Origin: DASVRA01 sp036388855
GTDB lineage: Bacteria > Pseudomonadota > Alphaproteobacteria > Caulobacterales > Caulobacteraceae
Assembly (NCBI GenBank): GCA_036388855.1
Contig: DASVRA010000011.1
Coordinates: 60,156 to 124,155 of the forward strand
Reading direction: 5' to 3'
Length of the DNA: 64,000 nt
Shown here: piece by piece, positions 1-10,671 of the stretch
How positions within the stretch are numbered: position 1 is the stretch's first letter
How the letters are laid out: every line of letters begins with the position of its first letter
Notes under the pieces: generated by a model
The model's input: the letters and a program-made list of their open reading frames with translations, nothing else
Told to the model about the DNA's origin: nothing
Database searches by the model: none
Program-made: the position numbers and the translations under genes

Positions 1-319
1 CGGGCTCTGATGTGGCCATAGGCGCGGTTGGTGCGAGCGAGTGCACGGGCGTCCGCTCGGCTGGGCCGGCGACCTTGCCGGGCCAACTCAGCGTCCGCTG
101 AACCCGGGGAGAAGCGCTGGTCGCGACGGCTTCCGGCCACACGGTGGCGCGGCTCACCTCCGGCGCCGGAGCGGGCGGAGGCGTGGCGGCTGGGGCCGAG
201 ACGAAGATGATGCCGCGTCCGGCGGGTCGGCCGGGCGAATAGCGGTCCTGGACCTGGGCTTGGGCGGCCGCCGACAAAGTGGCCGCGGCGGCGGCGAGAG
301 CGAAGACGGCGGTGCGCAT
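1..319 (-). CDS. Exported hypothetical protein, 5' part only
   Basis: The reading frame opens with an ATG at 319 on the minus strand and runs off the left edge, giving 106 codons without a stop. The first 22 residues (MRTAVFALAAAAATLSAAAQAQ) form a clear Sec signal peptide with an AQA-type cleavage site. A GGGAGG ribosome-binding site lies about 9 nt upstream. What follows is rich in Pro, Ala and Arg, and I recognise no domain. The protein is probably periplasmic or cell-surface. A CtrA-like motif sits about 45 nt upstream. The function is unknown because most of the gene lies outside the window. Confidence 0.6.
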   Translation of the reverse strand, partial: MRTAVFALAAAAATLSAAAQAQVQDRYSPGRPAGRGIIFVSAPAATPPPAPAPEVSRATVWPEAVATSASPRVQRTLSWPGKVAGPAERTPVHSLAPTAPMATSEP

Positions 320-921
320 GCGAAGGAGCCTCCCGGTCCCGCCGCTGCAATAGCCGTGCCGCGCTTAACCCGCGCCTAATGAAGAGGAAAATTGGGGAGA
401 TCGGGAGCGCCAAACAGGCTTGAGGGGGCGGCGCTTCCGGCGTGAGCCATGGCGTCGTCCCCTCACCACGTCCGGATCGGACCTGGGCCTGAAGGCCGTC
501 GGCGCACGGGCGGCTCTCGCCTCCCGAACGCTTCGGGTTGACCGTCAGGTTCGGCGGGGGTGACCCGGATCCTGACGGCCGTTCGCAGCCACGAAGCTCT
601 GGGCTCTCGCCCTTTGCTTCGGCCTCCGAACCTCCAGCTTCGGCTTTCGCCTCCACTCTCGGCTCGATGGTTCCGGCTTCCGGAGTTTCCGGTCTTCCGC
701 TTGCGCTTCCGACCGGCCTTTCCGTCCGCCGGGGCCTTGAATTCCCTCGGCAAGTGGAGGGTGGCTCAGGCCCGCACCGGGCGCAACAGCGCCCTTCGCC
801 GGTGGTGTGCACAACATCGTTCGTCGCGGTGGACAAGGCTGTTGATGGAATCCGCCAGCCCTTGCGGGGCAAGGCGTCGGCGCTGTCCACATCATTTGCG
901 AAGGCGGCGGGAACCGGCCCG
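320..921. other. Intergenic region without a convincing gene
   Basis: About 600 bp separate the ABC-F gene from the exported-protein gene, both on the minus strand. The middle (about 600-730) is a low-complexity run of cttcgg/ttccgg-type words. Open frames here are Arg-rich and lack a plausible start, so I do not call a gene. The stretch 829-890 has a 7-bp inverted repeat (GTGGACA/TGTCCAC) around an inner hairpin. The part next to 319 must hold the promoter of the exported protein. Confidence 0.5.
365..379 (-). promoter_or_regulatory. Near-consensus CtrA-type site
   Basis: The plus strand reads TTAA, seven bases, CTAA, one base away from the CtrA full site TTAA-N7-TTAA known from Caulobacterales. 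It lies 45-60 nt upstream of the start codon of the exported protein at 319, a plausible promoter position. A one-mismatch site can occur by chance, so this is tentative. Confidence 0.35.
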
Positions 922-2718
<1,797 letters not shown>

Positions 2719-2735
2719 GGCTCAGGCGAAAGGGC

Positions 2736-3398
2736 TCAGAGCGCGCGCACCGGCCGCTCGCGGCCATAGCGGATGCGGCCGAGCGCGGAGGCGAAATCCG
2801 AGCCCCAGGTCTTGCCCTTGAACCGCGCCTTAAACTTCTCGTAGCGCATCACCGTCTCGATGCCGCGGTCGAGGTGCTTGGCCGCCGCGCTGGGGCTGCC
2901 CGACAGGCGCACCGCGAGCGTCGAGGTCAGCAGGCCCGACAGGATGGCGCGCTTGGAGTAGTGGTTCTCGTCGGTCGCCGTGTCGCCGGCCCAGCGCCAG
3001 ATTGCGTCGGCGGCGGCCCAGTAGAGCCGCACGCCGAGTGGCAGGTTCTGGGGCAGGGACAGGAAGCCGACCCAACGGCGGGCGGCGGGTTCCTCCCGCA
3101 TCACCTCTTCGATCCACAGCTGCACGCCCGTGCGGATGCGCTCGCGGATCTTCAACCCCGCGGCATCGACATCCGCCAGCCGCGCCATCAGCCGCGTCCG
3201 CACCCGCCGCGCGAACAAGGCCGCGAGATCCTGGCCGCCGTTCGGCAGCAGCAGCTCGGCTTCCGGCAGCGCCATCCCCGCCGCCCCGGCCGCCTTCCTC
3301 ACCAGGGTGAAGGTCCAGCCCACGGCGGGCGCCAGCCGCAGCGCCTCGTCGAGCACCCGCTCCTCGGCGCCGCGCGCCCAATCCTCGGCCGAGCTCAT
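2736..3398 (-). CDS. COQ9 family protein
   Basis: This 220-residue protein matches the COQ9 family. It has an N-terminal TetR-like helical part, then the conserved central and C-terminal region with the WAAADAIWRWAGD and NHYSKRAILSGLL type motifs. COQ9 is a lipid-binding helper of ubiquinone biosynthesis, presenting intermediates to the hydroxylase/deaminase step in mitochondria; bacterial members are mostly alphaproteobacterial. No signal peptide or membrane helix is visible, so it is probably peripheral to the inner membrane. It sits directly upstream of the ABC-F gene in an apparent two-gene operon and diverges from the L,D-transpeptidase. Confidence 0.86.
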   Translation of the reverse strand: MSSAEDWARGAEERVLDEALRLAPAVGWTFTLVRKAAGAAGMALPEAELLLPNGGQDLAALFARRVRTRLMARLADVDAAGLKIRERIRTGVQLWIEEVMREEPAARRWVGFLSLPQNLPLGVRLYWAAADAIWRWAGDTATDENHYSKRAILSGLLTSTLAVRLSGSPSAAAKHLDRGIETVMRYEKFKARFKGKTWGSDFASALGRIRYGRERPVRAL

Positions 3399-3560
3399 GG
3401 CGTCAATCTAGGCTCCCGCGCCCGTGTGCGCCAGCTTTTCGGCAGGTTCCGCAAAGCTTGTTCATTGCCGGGTCACTGTTGCACGGCCAACAACAGCATT
3501 CGCCGCCGGTCCCTCTATATTGAACGGCGATCAAAGGCTTTCGAGTCAGGACACCAGACC

Positions 3561-5063
3561 ATGCTCAACGTTCGCCTTGCCGCTCTGGGCCTGGCCGGAC
3601 TCGCCGTCGGGCTTTCGCTCCCCGCATGGGCGCAGGAGCCGACGCCCCCGCTAGCCGGCGGACCGCCTGCCGAGGCCGCAATTCCGCAGCCGCGACGCGC
3701 GCCCGCGCCCGACGTGGCGCTGAGCCCCGGGCAGGTCGACCTGCTGCGCGCGACGCTGGAGCGCGCCCCGGCGCACGGTTTCGAGCCCGGCGAGTTCGGC
3801 GAGCGCCGCATCGACGAGCTGCTCGACTCCCCCGACCCTGCGGAACGGCGCGAGGGCGAGACGCGACTGATCGCCGCGACCCTGCGCTACGCCAAGGCGG
3901 TGAAGGTCGGCCGGCTGCCGGAAGATGGCTTCCTGGAAGAATGGGGCCTGCGCCCCGCCGCCTTCGATCCGGCGCCGGGCTTCGTCCGCGCCGCGGCCGA
4001 CGACAGGCTGCAGGCGTGGCTGGCGACCCTGCCGCCGCCGTACTCCGGCTACGATTCCCTGCAGGGCGGCCTCGCCCGCTACCGCGCCCTCGCTGCCAAG
4101 GGCGGCTGGAAGCGCATCCCCGAGGGCGAGCCGCTGCAGCTGGGATCCTCGGGCGCGCGCGTCGCGGCCCTGCGCGCACGTCTTGCGGTGGAGGACCCCT
4201 CCGTCGCGGCCGGCGGCGCCACCTTCGACGCGCCGTTGCACGAGGCGGTGATCCGCGCCCAGAAGCGCTACGGCCTGCTGCCCGACGGCGTCGTGGCCGC
4301 CAACACGCTTACCGCCCTTAACCTCTCGGTCGAGCGCCGGGTCGAGCAGATCGTCGCCAACATGGAGCGCTGGCGCTGGATGCCTGCCGAACTCCCAGCC
4401 GACCGGGTCCAGGTGAACGTCGCCGCTGCCATCCTCACCATTTTCCGTGAGGACAAGCCGGTGATGTCGATGCGCGCGGTCACCGGCCGCCCGGGCGACG
4501 AGACGCCCCTGCTGCAATCGCGCATCCATTCCATCGTGCTCAATCCGCCGTGGAACGTGCCGACCTCGATCGCCACCAAGGAGCTGTGGCCCAAGCAGAA
4601 GGCCAACCCCGGCTACTTCGCCGCCAATGACTTTATCGTGATCAAGAACGACGACGGCTCCACCCGCCTGCAGCAGAAGGCCGGCGACAAGGCCGCGCTC
4701 GGGCGGGTCAAGTTCGACTTCGCCAACCCCTACGGCGTCTACCTGCACGACACCCCGGCGCGCTCCAAGTTCGCCAGCTACAGCCGCTTGGCCAGCCACG
4801 GTTGCGTGCGCCTGGAGAAGCCGGTCCCGCTGGCGAAACTGCTGCTCGGCGGCTCCGAAACCTGGACGCCCGAGGCCATCGAGGCGGCGCTGGAGGAGGG
4901 CAAGACCGTGCGCGCCCAGCTGCCGCGCGACGTCACCGTGCTGCTGTTCTACTGGACCGCCTACGTCACCCCCGATGGCCAGGTTAACTTCCGCGGCGAC
5001 CCCTACGGCTGGGACAAGGAGCTGATGCAGCGTATCGCCGCAGGGCGGGGGGTGCAGGCTTGA
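3561..5063 (+). CDS. L,D-transpeptidase, YcbB/LdtD type
   Basis: The 500-residue periplasmic protein begins with a Sec signal peptide (MLNVRLAALGLAGLAVG, cleaved after PAWAQ). It continues with the scaffold domain of YcbB-like enzymes, a peptidoglycan-binding domain (about 195-260) and a YkuD catalytic domain carrying SHGCVRLEKP, in which Cys415 is the nucleophile. Such enzymes make 3-3 cross-links in peptidoglycan, which helps polar-growing or stressed alphaproteobacteria. The frame stays open far upstream, but that part is antisense to coq9; ATG 3561 is chosen because the signal peptide starts there. A TATATT -10-like element lies at about 3517. The DUF882 hydrolase follows by 62 nt, so the two form a cell-wall pair. 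Confidence 0.92.
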   Translation: MLNVRLAALGLAGLAVGLSLPAWAQEPTPPLAGGPPAEAAIPQPRRAPAPDVALSPGQVDLLRATLERAPAHGFEPGEFGERRIDELLDSPDPAERREGETRLIAATLRYAKAVKVGRLPEDGFLEEWGLRPAAFDPAPGFVRAAADDRLQAWLATLPPPYSGYDSLQGGLARYRALAAKGGWKRIPEGEPLQLGSSGARVAALRARLAVEDPSVAAGGATFDAPLHEAVIRAQKRYGLLPDGVVAANTLTALNLSVERRVEQIVANMERWRWMPAELPADRVQVNVAAAILTIFREDKPVMSMRAVTGRPGDETPLLQSRIHSIVLNPPWNVPTSIATKELWPKQKANPGYFAANDFIVIKNDDGSTRLQQKAGDKAALGRVKFDFANPYGVYLHDTPARSKFASYSRLASHGCVRLEKPVPLAKLLLGGSETWTPEAIEAALEEGKTVRAQLPRDVTVLLFYWTAYVTPDGQVNFRGDPYGWDKELMQRIAAGRGVQA

Positions 5064-5125
5064 CCTTCCGCTAACCACGAACAGTTAATCTCCGTGAAGA
5101 GTCGGGGACGCCCGCTTGCGGGCGC

Positions 5126-5734
5126 GTGTGTGGCGTGGACAGACGGAACCTCCTCAGGTGCGGCCTCGGCGCGGCCGCGGCCGCCAGCTTCGGCATCGGC
5201 GGCGGGGCCCAGGCGGAGCCGGTGCCCTACCTCGCCTATCTGGGCCTGGATCCGGTGGTCCCCGATGCCCAGGGTTACGGCGTGCGCCGCGTGTCGCTGA
5301 TCAACACCCACACCGACGAGCGCATCGACGCGGTCTACTGGGAGAACGGCCGCTACCTGCCCGACGCCATGGCCGAGGTGAACCACGTGATGCGCGACCA
5401 CAGGAACGGCGAAGTCCACCAGATCCACGGCCGCCTGCTCGACTATCTCGACCGCATCGCCGGACGTCTGGAGATCGACCGGCCATTCCATCTGATCTCC
5501 GGCTACCGCTCGCCCCACACCAACGCCATGCTGCGCGAGCGCGGCGGCGGCGGGGTGGCCAAGCGCAGCCTGCACATGGAAGGGATGGCCTCGGACATCC
5601 GCGCCGAGCGCGTCGACCTCGATCGCCTGCACGCGGCCGCGGCAAGCCTGGGCCGGGGCGGTGTCGGCTACTATCCGGTTTCCAACTTCGTCCATGTGGA
5701 CGTGGGCGCCGTGCGCCGCTGGCGGGGCGTCTGA
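5126..5734 (+). CDS. DUF882 / YcbK-like peptidase M15 family protein
   Basis: The protein of about 200 residues belongs to the DUF882 (YcbK) branch of M15-type peptidoglycan peptidases. The zinc-site motifs are SGYRSP, the HMEGMASDIR stretch (His and Asp ligands) and HVDVG near the end. The N-terminus has a twin-arginine motif (DRRNLLRCGLG) followed by a hydrophobic Ala-rich segment, so Tat export to the periplasm is likely. A GTG at 5126 gives 202 residues; a second GTG at 5135, just before the Arg pair, is equally plausible and neither has a clear ribosome-binding site. Its place after the L,D-transpeptidase, as in E. coli ycbB-ycbK, supports a role in murein remodelling. Confidence 0.88.
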   Translation: MCGVDRRNLLRCGLGAAAAASFGIGGGAQAEPVPYLAYLGLDPVVPDAQGYGVRRVSLINTHTDERIDAVYWENGRYLPDAMAEVNHVMRDHRNGEVHQIHGRLLDYLDRIAGRLEIDRPFHLISGYRSPHTNAMLRERGGGGVAKRSLHMEGMASDIRAERVDLDRLHAAAASLGRGGVGYYPVSNFVHVDVGAVRRWRGV

Positions 5735-5895
5735 CCGCGCCCGGCGAGCCCCGGGAGCCGCGCTATCCCCTGCGCTGGCTGATCCTGGCCCTGGCGCTGG
5801 CCGTCGCGGGCCTGGTCGCCTTCATGCTCTACCTGCGCCCGCCCGCGCCGGCCCGTGCAGTCGCCCCGATCGAGCCGGCGTCGAGCCGGCGCTAG
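5731..5895 (+). CDS. Possible small single-pass membrane protein
   Basis: A frame overlapping the stop codon of the DUF882 gene encodes about 54 residues. A charged Pro-rich start is followed by a convincing transmembrane helix (LRWLILALALAVAGLVAF) and a Pro/Ala tail. The stop is at 5893-5895, just before the convergent isoaspartyl peptidase gene. No ATG or GTG precedes the helix; the best start would be a CTG overlapping the upstream TGA, which is unusual. The helix could be coincidental in Leu/Ala-rich high-GC DNA, so the call is weak. Confidence 0.33.
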   Translation: MTAPGEPREPRYPLRWLILALALAVAGLVAFMLYLRPPAPARAVAPIEPASSRR

Positions 5896-5904
5896 CTGCC
5901 CCGA

Positions 5905-6954
5905 TCACGGCTCGTCGGCGTAGATCGCCACGACCGGCTTTTGCCCCGCCGCCACCTTCGCGCGGTACATGCCCGAAGTGTTGAAGCTCCAGGCCATGGT
6001 CCCGTCGGGGGCGAGCGCGACGACTCCGCCGTCCTTGCCCATCAGCGCGGGCATGCGCTTCTGGATCACCTCGTCGGCGGCGGCCTGCAGGCTCATGCCC
6101 TTGTACTGGACCAGCGCGCAGATCTCGCGCGCGACCATCAGGCGGATGAAGTATTCGCCCTTGCCGGTGCCGGAGACGGCGCAGCTGTCGTTCGAGGCGT
6201 AGTTGCCGGCGCCGATCACCGGGGTGTCGCCGACCCGGCCCCAGCGCTTGGCCGTGGTGCCGCCGGTGGAGGTGCCCGCGGCGATGTCGCCGGCGGAGTC
6301 CAGCGCCACCACGCCGACGGTGCCGTAGCGGTGGTCATCGGGCTGACGTTCGTTGGCGGCGCTGGGCCGCGGCAGGGCGGCGGGGCGAGGCGGGAGGGGA
6401 TCGCCGCGCTTCCTCAGCTCGTCCTCCAGCGCCTGCCAGCGCCGCTCGGTGAGGAAGAAGCCGTTATCGACCTGCTCCAGCCCCTGCGCCTTGGAGAAGG
6501 CCTCCGCGCCCTCGCCGATCAGCATGACGTGGCCGGACTTCTCCATCACCCGGCGGGCCAGGGAGATCGGGTGGCGCGTCGTCGTGACGCCCGCGACCGC
6601 GCCGGCGTTCAGGCTCTTGCCGTCCATGATCGAGGCGTCGAGCTCGGCCTTGCCCTGGGCGGTCAGCACCGCGCCCTTGCCGGCGTTGAACAGCGGGTCG
6701 TCCTCCATCTGGCGGATCACCGCCTCGATGGCGTCCAGGGAAGAGCCGCCTTTCTGGAGGACGGCTGAGCCGGTAGTGACCGCGCGAGTCAGGGCGGCGC
6801 GGTAGGCGGCCTCGACTTCGGGCTTCATCTCGGCGCGTTCGATCACGCCGGCGCCGCCGTGGATCACGATAGCCCAGCGGGGGCGTTCGGCGTGGGCGGC
6901 GGAGGCGAGCGCGGCTCCGGTCAGCACCGCCATCAAAGCGAGCTTCACGCCCAT
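5905..6954 (-). CDS. Isoaspartyl peptidase / L-asparaginase, Ntn-hydrolase type
   Basis: This 349-residue precursor has a Sec signal peptide (MGVKLALMAVLTGAALA, cleaved after AHA), so it is probably periplasmic. The rest matches plant-type asparaginases: an opening VIHGGAGVI motif, an alpha subunit with GKGAVLTAQGKAELDASIMDG, and the autocleavage site where GTVGVVALD follows a variable linker. The Thr of that motif becomes the N-terminal nucleophile. TSTGGTTAKRWGRVGD and GAGNYA follow as in the family. The enzyme removes isoaspartyl dipeptides or hydrolyses asparagine. Its start overlaps the end of tdh by 10 nt, so it is the third gene of a kbl-tdh operon. Confidence 0.93.
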   Translation of the reverse strand: MGVKLALMAVLTGAALASAAHAERPRWAIVIHGGAGVIERAEMKPEVEAAYRAALTRAVTTGSAVLQKGGSSLDAIEAVIRQMEDDPLFNAGKGAVLTAQGKAELDASIMDGKSLNAGAVAGVTTTRHPISLARRVMEKSGHVMLIGEGAEAFSKAQGLEQVDNGFFLTERRWQALEDELRKRGDPLPPRPAALPRPSAANERQPDDHRYGTVGVVALDSAGDIAAGTSTGGTTAKRWGRVGDTPVIGAGNYASNDSCAVSGTGKGEYFIRLMVAREICALVQYKGMSLQAAADEVIQKRMPALMGKDGGVVALAPDGTMAWSFNTSGMYRAKVAAGQKPVVAIYADEP

Positions 6955-7988
6955 TCCAGCACCACCTTTCCCGACTGCCCTGACTTCATCGCCTCGAAGC
7001 CCTCGCGGTAGCGGTCGTAGGAGAGGCGGTGGGTGATCAGGGGTTCGAGGTCGAGGCCGGCGCGGATCAGGCCCAGCGCCTTGCGCCAGGTCTCGAACAT
7101 CTCGCGGCCGTAGACGCCCTTGATGGTCAGCGCCTTGAGGATGATCTTGCCCCAGTCGGTCTCCATCGGCTTGGCCGGAATGCCGAGCAGGGAGAGCTTG
7201 CCGCCCATCAGCAGGGCGTCGATGGCCTGGTTGAACGCCGAGGGCGCACCGGACATCTCCAGGCAGACATCGAAGCCGACCTCGATGCCGAGTTCGTCCA
7301 TCACCTGGCGCAGGTCCTCGTTTGCGACGTTGACGGCGCGCACGTCCGACAGCTTGGCGGCCAGGCCGAGCCGGTAGTCGTTCACGTCAGTCAGCACCAC
7401 GGCGCGGGCCCCGGCGTGGCGGGCGACGGCGGCGGCCATGATGCCGATTGGGCCGGCGCCGGTGATCAGCACGTCTTCGCCGAGCAGGTCGAACTGCTGG
7501 GCAGTGTGCACGGCGTTGCCGAAGGGATCGAGAAATGAGGCGACATCGTCGCTCACCTCGTCCGGCAGCGGGATCACGTTGAAGGCGGGCAGCGCCAGGT
7601 ATTCGGCGAAGCAGCCTTGGCGGTTCACGCCGATGCCGCGGGTGTTCGGATCAAGGTGGAAGTGGCCGGCGCGGGCGGCGTGGCTGTTCAGGTCGATGAT
7701 GTGGCCCTCGCCCGAAACCCGCTGACCGAGCTTCAGCGGCCGGTCGACCTCCTTGCCGACCTCGACGATCTCTCCGGCGAACTCGTGGCCGGTGATCAGG
7801 GGGACGGGCACGGTCTTCTGGGACCACTCGTCCCAGTTCCAGATGTGGATGTCGGTGCCGCAGACGGCGGTCCGCTTGATGCGGATCAGCACGTCCTCGG
7901 GGCCAGGCTCTGGGATCGGCGCCTCGATGAGCTCCAGCCCCTCGGCGGGCGCGGTCTTGGCTAGCGCCTTCATGGTGGAGTTGCTCAC
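6945..7988 (-). CDS. tdh: L-threonine 3-dehydrogenase
   Basis: This 347-residue zinc-dependent medium-chain dehydrogenase oxidises L-threonine to 2-amino-3-ketobutyrate with NAD. The sequence closely follows Tdh: the catalytic zinc motif CGTDIHIWNWDEW, GHEFAGEIVEVG, the NAD-binding GAGPIGIMAAAVARHAGA and C-terminal GREMFETW. The start is a GTG whose bases overlap the TGA of kbl (GTGA at 7985-7988), giving translational coupling. An in-frame ATG five codons later (MKALAKT) is an alternative. With kbl it converts threonine to glycine plus acetyl-CoA. Confidence 0.97.
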   Translation of the reverse strand: MSNSTMKALAKTAPAEGLELIEAPIPEPGPEDVLIRIKRTAVCGTDIHIWNWDEWSQKTVPVPLITGHEFAGEIVEVGKEVDRPLKLGQRVSGEGHIIDLNSHAARAGHFHLDPNTRGIGVNRQGCFAEYLALPAFNVIPLPDEVSDDVASFLDPFGNAVHTAQQFDLLGEDVLITGAGPIGIMAAAVARHAGARAVVLTDVNDYRLGLAAKLSDVRAVNVANEDLRQVMDELGIEVGFDVCLEMSGAPSAFNQAIDALLMGGKLSLLGIPAKPMETDWGKIILKALTIKGVYGREMFETWRKALGLIRAGLDLEPLITHRLSYDRYREGFEAMKSGQSGKVVLEWA

Positions 7989-9202
7989 GCCGCGCCTCCG
8001 ATGCGGTTGTGGACGCGGCGGAAGGCGTCGATGGCCTGGTCGACGTGCTCGGGCGTGTGCGCCGCCGAGAGCTGGGTGCGGATGCGGGCCTGGCCGCGCG
8101 GGACCACGGGGAAGGAGAAGCCGATCACGTAGATACCTTCGTCGAGGAGGGCGGCGGCCATCTGCTGGGCCACGCGAGCGTCGCCGAGCATCACCGGCAC
8201 GATCGGGTGCTGGCCCTGGAGCAGGTTGAAGCCGGCCCCCTCCATGCCGGTGCGGAAGCGTTCGGCGTTGGCGAAGATCTGGTTGCGGCGCTGGTCGCCC
8301 TCGTCGGAGCGGGCAATGCGGATGGCTTCCAGCGTGGCGCCGCAGACTGAAGGGGCCAGCGCGTTGGAGAACAGGTAGGGGCGGGCCCGCTGGCGCAGCA
8401 GCTCGACCACTTCCTTGGAGGCGCAGATGTAGCCGCCCATGGCGCCGCCGAGCGCCTTACCGAAGGTGCCGGTGAGGATGTCGACCTTGTCCTGGACGCC
8501 GCGGAAGGCCGGGGAGCCCATTCCCTGGGGGCCGAGGAAGCCGGTGGCGTGGGCGTCGTCGACCAGCACCAGCGCCTCATAGCGCTCGGCCAGATTGGTG
8601 ATCGCCGGCAGGTTGGAGATGTAGCCGTCCATGGAGAAGACGCCGTCGGTGGCGATCATGATCGTGCGGGCGCCGCCCTCGCGCGCGGCCTTCAGCTGCG
8701 CCTCCAGGTCGTCCATGTCGTTGTTGGCGAAGCGGAAGCGTTTAGCCTTGCTGAGGCGCACGCCGTCGATGATCGAGGCGTGGTTCAGGGAGTCGGAGAC
8801 GATGGCGTCCTCTTCGCCCAGCAGGGGTTCGAACACCCCACCGTTGGCGTCGAAGGCGGCCGCGAACAGGATGGCGTCCTTGTAGCCGAGGTAGTCGGCG
8901 ATCTCCGCCTCCAGCCGTTTATGGATTTCCTGGGTGCCGCAGATGAAGCGCACCGAGGCCAGGCCCGCGCCCCATTCGGCAGCGGCCTGGGCGGCGGCGG
9001 CGGCCACGCGCTCGTCGCCGGCCAGGCCGAGGTAGTTGTTGGCGCAGAAGTTCAGGGCGCGGGTGACGCGGCCGTCGGCGCGGCGCACCTCGATCTCCAC
9101 GCCCTGGCGAGTGGTGATCACGCGCTCGGGCTTGGTCAGGCCCTGGCTCTCGATGTCGTCCAGCGTGGCGCACACGCGGGCATAGAAGTCGTCTCGCTGC
9201 AT
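7985..9202 (-). CDS. kbl: Glycine C-acetyltransferase (2-amino-3-ketobutyrate CoA ligase)
   Basis: This 405-residue PLP enzyme of the alpha-oxoamine synthase family cleaves 2-amino-3-ketobutyrate with CoA to glycine and acetyl-CoA, the second step of threonine breakdown. Landmarks are NYLGLAGDERV, FDANGGVFE, DDAHATGFLG and the PLP-lysine region TGTFGKALGGAMGGY. The frame remains open for 43 codons upstream, but ATG 9202 begins the conserved N-terminus (MQRDDFYARV), and the extension is Arg-rich and out of family. The gene is first in the kbl-tdh-peptidase operon. Confidence 0.97.
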   Translation of the reverse strand: MQRDDFYARVCATLDDIESQGLTKPERVITTRQGVEIEVRRADGRVTRALNFCANNYLGLAGDERVAAAAAQAAAEWGAGLASVRFICGTQEIHKRLEAEIADYLGYKDAILFAAAFDANGGVFEPLLGEEDAIVSDSLNHASIIDGVRLSKAKRFRFANNDMDDLEAQLKAAREGGARTIMIATDGVFSMDGYISNLPAITNLAERYEALVLVDDAHATGFLGPQGMGSPAFRGVQDKVDILTGTFGKALGGAMGGYICASKEVVELLRQRARPYLFSNALAPSVCGATLEAIRIARSDEGDQRRNQIFANAERFRTGMEGAGFNLLQGQHPIVPVMLGDARVAQQMAAALLDEGIYVIGFSFPVVPRGQARIRTQLSAAHTPEHVDQAIDAFRRVHNRIGGAA

Positions 9203-9366
9203 GGCGTGCCTGTAGCGCGGGCGCGCCCTGCGACAAAGCCTTGCTGCGCCGGAAAGTCGCAGGCCCTCGGAGGCCCGACCGCTCGATAGTTGTTGCGGAA
9301 AGCGCCGCCGTGGGCGTTCTGTGCCTGCCAAGACTTGCGGGCGGGGAAGGTTTGCTTCGAGGCTGG

Positions 9367-10671
9367 GTGAGGCGCGTGCCGCTGCGGCGGCGGTCCTGGT
9401 GGGCCGACCAGCTGGTCGCGCTCGCCTGCGTGGCGGCGGCCACCCTCGTCGCGGCCACCATCCAAACCCTGATCGACCAGGACATCCGCTACCTCACTTT
9501 CTACCCGGCAATCCTGGTGGCTGCGGTGCTGGGGGGCTGGCGGGCCGGACTGACGGCGCTCGTCCTGGCCTCGATCCTCGGCCAATGGCTGTTCATCACG
9601 CCCCACGGCCGCCTTTCGATGAGCCAATCGGACCTGATCGTCACCGCCGCCTTCCTGATCGCAGGCGGGGCCATCGCGGCGGTGGGCAACGGCCTGACGG
9701 AAACGCTCAGGCTGCGCGCGCGCAGCGAGCACCGCTTCCGCTCGCTGGCGCAGGCGACCTCGCAAATCGTCTTCCGGCTGAACGCGGAGGGCAAGGCGCT
9801 GGAGCGCAACGAAGAGTTCCGCGCCTTCACCGGCATGGCGGCGGACGACGAAGGCGGCATGGCCTGGTCCAAGCTGGTGCACCCGGACGACCTGCGGCGG
9901 CTGGCCTTCCTCACGCCCGAGCAGGCGCAGCGCAAGCAGCCGGTGTCCGTGGAGTTCCGCCTGCACCACGCCCCCTCGGGCGACTTCCGCTGGGTGCGCG
10001 CCAACGCGGTGCCGGTGGTGGAGGCCGACGGGCGCGCGCGCGAATGGGTGGGCGCCATCGAGGACATCCACGACCGGCGCTTGGCCGAGGAGCAGACGCG
10101 CACCGTGGCGCGCGAGCTGGAGCACCGGGTCAAGAACATCTTCGGCCTGATGCAGGCCTTGGTGCGCCAGTCCGCCCGCTCAGCGGAAAGCGTAGGCCAA
10201 TACCAGGAGACGCTGGAGGCGCGGCTGCAGGCGCTGTCCCAGGCGCAGAACCTGCTGACCGCCGCGACGGGCGACGGCGTAGTCGACCTGCGGGCGCTGG
10301 TGGGGGCGGCGCTGGAGCCGTTCGGGATCGAGCGCAACGGCGGCGGCGCGCGCGGGCCTGACGTGGCGGTAAAGTCGAACCTGGCGGTGCCGCTGGCCCT
10401 GATGCTGCACGAACTCGGCACCAACGCCGCCAAATACGGCGCGCTCTCGGGTCCGGAGGGGCGGGTGGATGTGGACTGGGAGGCGGAGGCCGGGCAGGTG
10501 CGGCTGCGCTGGCGTGAGCGCGATGGCCCGCCGGTTTTGCCGCCGCAGTCTAAGGGCTTCGGCTCGCGCCTGATCGGTACGGCGCTTGGCGGCCACGGCG
10601 GGAGGGCGGAACTGCGTTTCGAGCCCGGCGGGGTGTGCTGCGACATGTCCTTCCCGGCGGCGGCGGCGTGA
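9367..10671 (+). CDS. HWE/HisKA_2-type sensor histidine kinase
   Basis: The N-terminal part has four hydrophobic helices (about residues 15-115) resembling the DUF4118 membrane sensor. A PAS domain follows (about 125-250, ending WVGAIEDIHDRR), then the HWE-family kinase core. The phosphoacceptor motif is ELEHRVKN, the N-box is LMLHELGTNAAKYGALS, and the signature Trp-Glu pair appears as RLRWRERDGPP; GFGSRLI is the G-box. Such kinases often feed single-domain regulators or the general stress response in alphaproteobacteria. The start is uncertain: GTG 9367 or 9376 both precede the first helix. No response regulator is adjacent; the next gene overlaps by GTGA. Confidence 0.88.
   Translation: MRRVPLRRRSWWADQLVALACVAAATLVAATIQTLIDQDIRYLTFYPAILVAAVLGGWRAGLTALVLASILGQWLFITPHGRLSMSQSDLIVTAAFLIAGGAIAAVGNGLTETLRLRARSEHRFRSLAQATSQIVFRLNAEGKALERNEEFRAFTGMAADDEGGMAWSKLVHPDDLRRLAFLTPEQAQRKQPVSVEFRLHHAPSGDFRWVRANAVPVVEADGRAREWVGAIEDIHDRRLAEEQTRTVARELEHRVKNIFGLMQALVRQSARSAESVGQYQETLEARLQALSQAQNLLTAATGDGVVDLRALVGAALEPFGIERNGGGARGPDVAVKSNLAVPLALMLHELGTNAAKYGALSGPEGRVDVDWEAEAGQVRLRWRERDGPPVLPPQSKGFGSRLIGTALGGHGGRAELRFEPGGVCCDMSFPAAAA

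Noticed and set aside
463..753. Arg/Lys-rich minus-strand frame of 96 codons
   Set aside because: Low-complexity composition derived from repeated ggaagc-type words, no ribosome-binding site and no family similarity.
2874..3560. Upstream extension of the L,D-transpeptidase frame
   Set aside because: It is antisense to the COQ9 gene, and the signal peptide begins at 3561.
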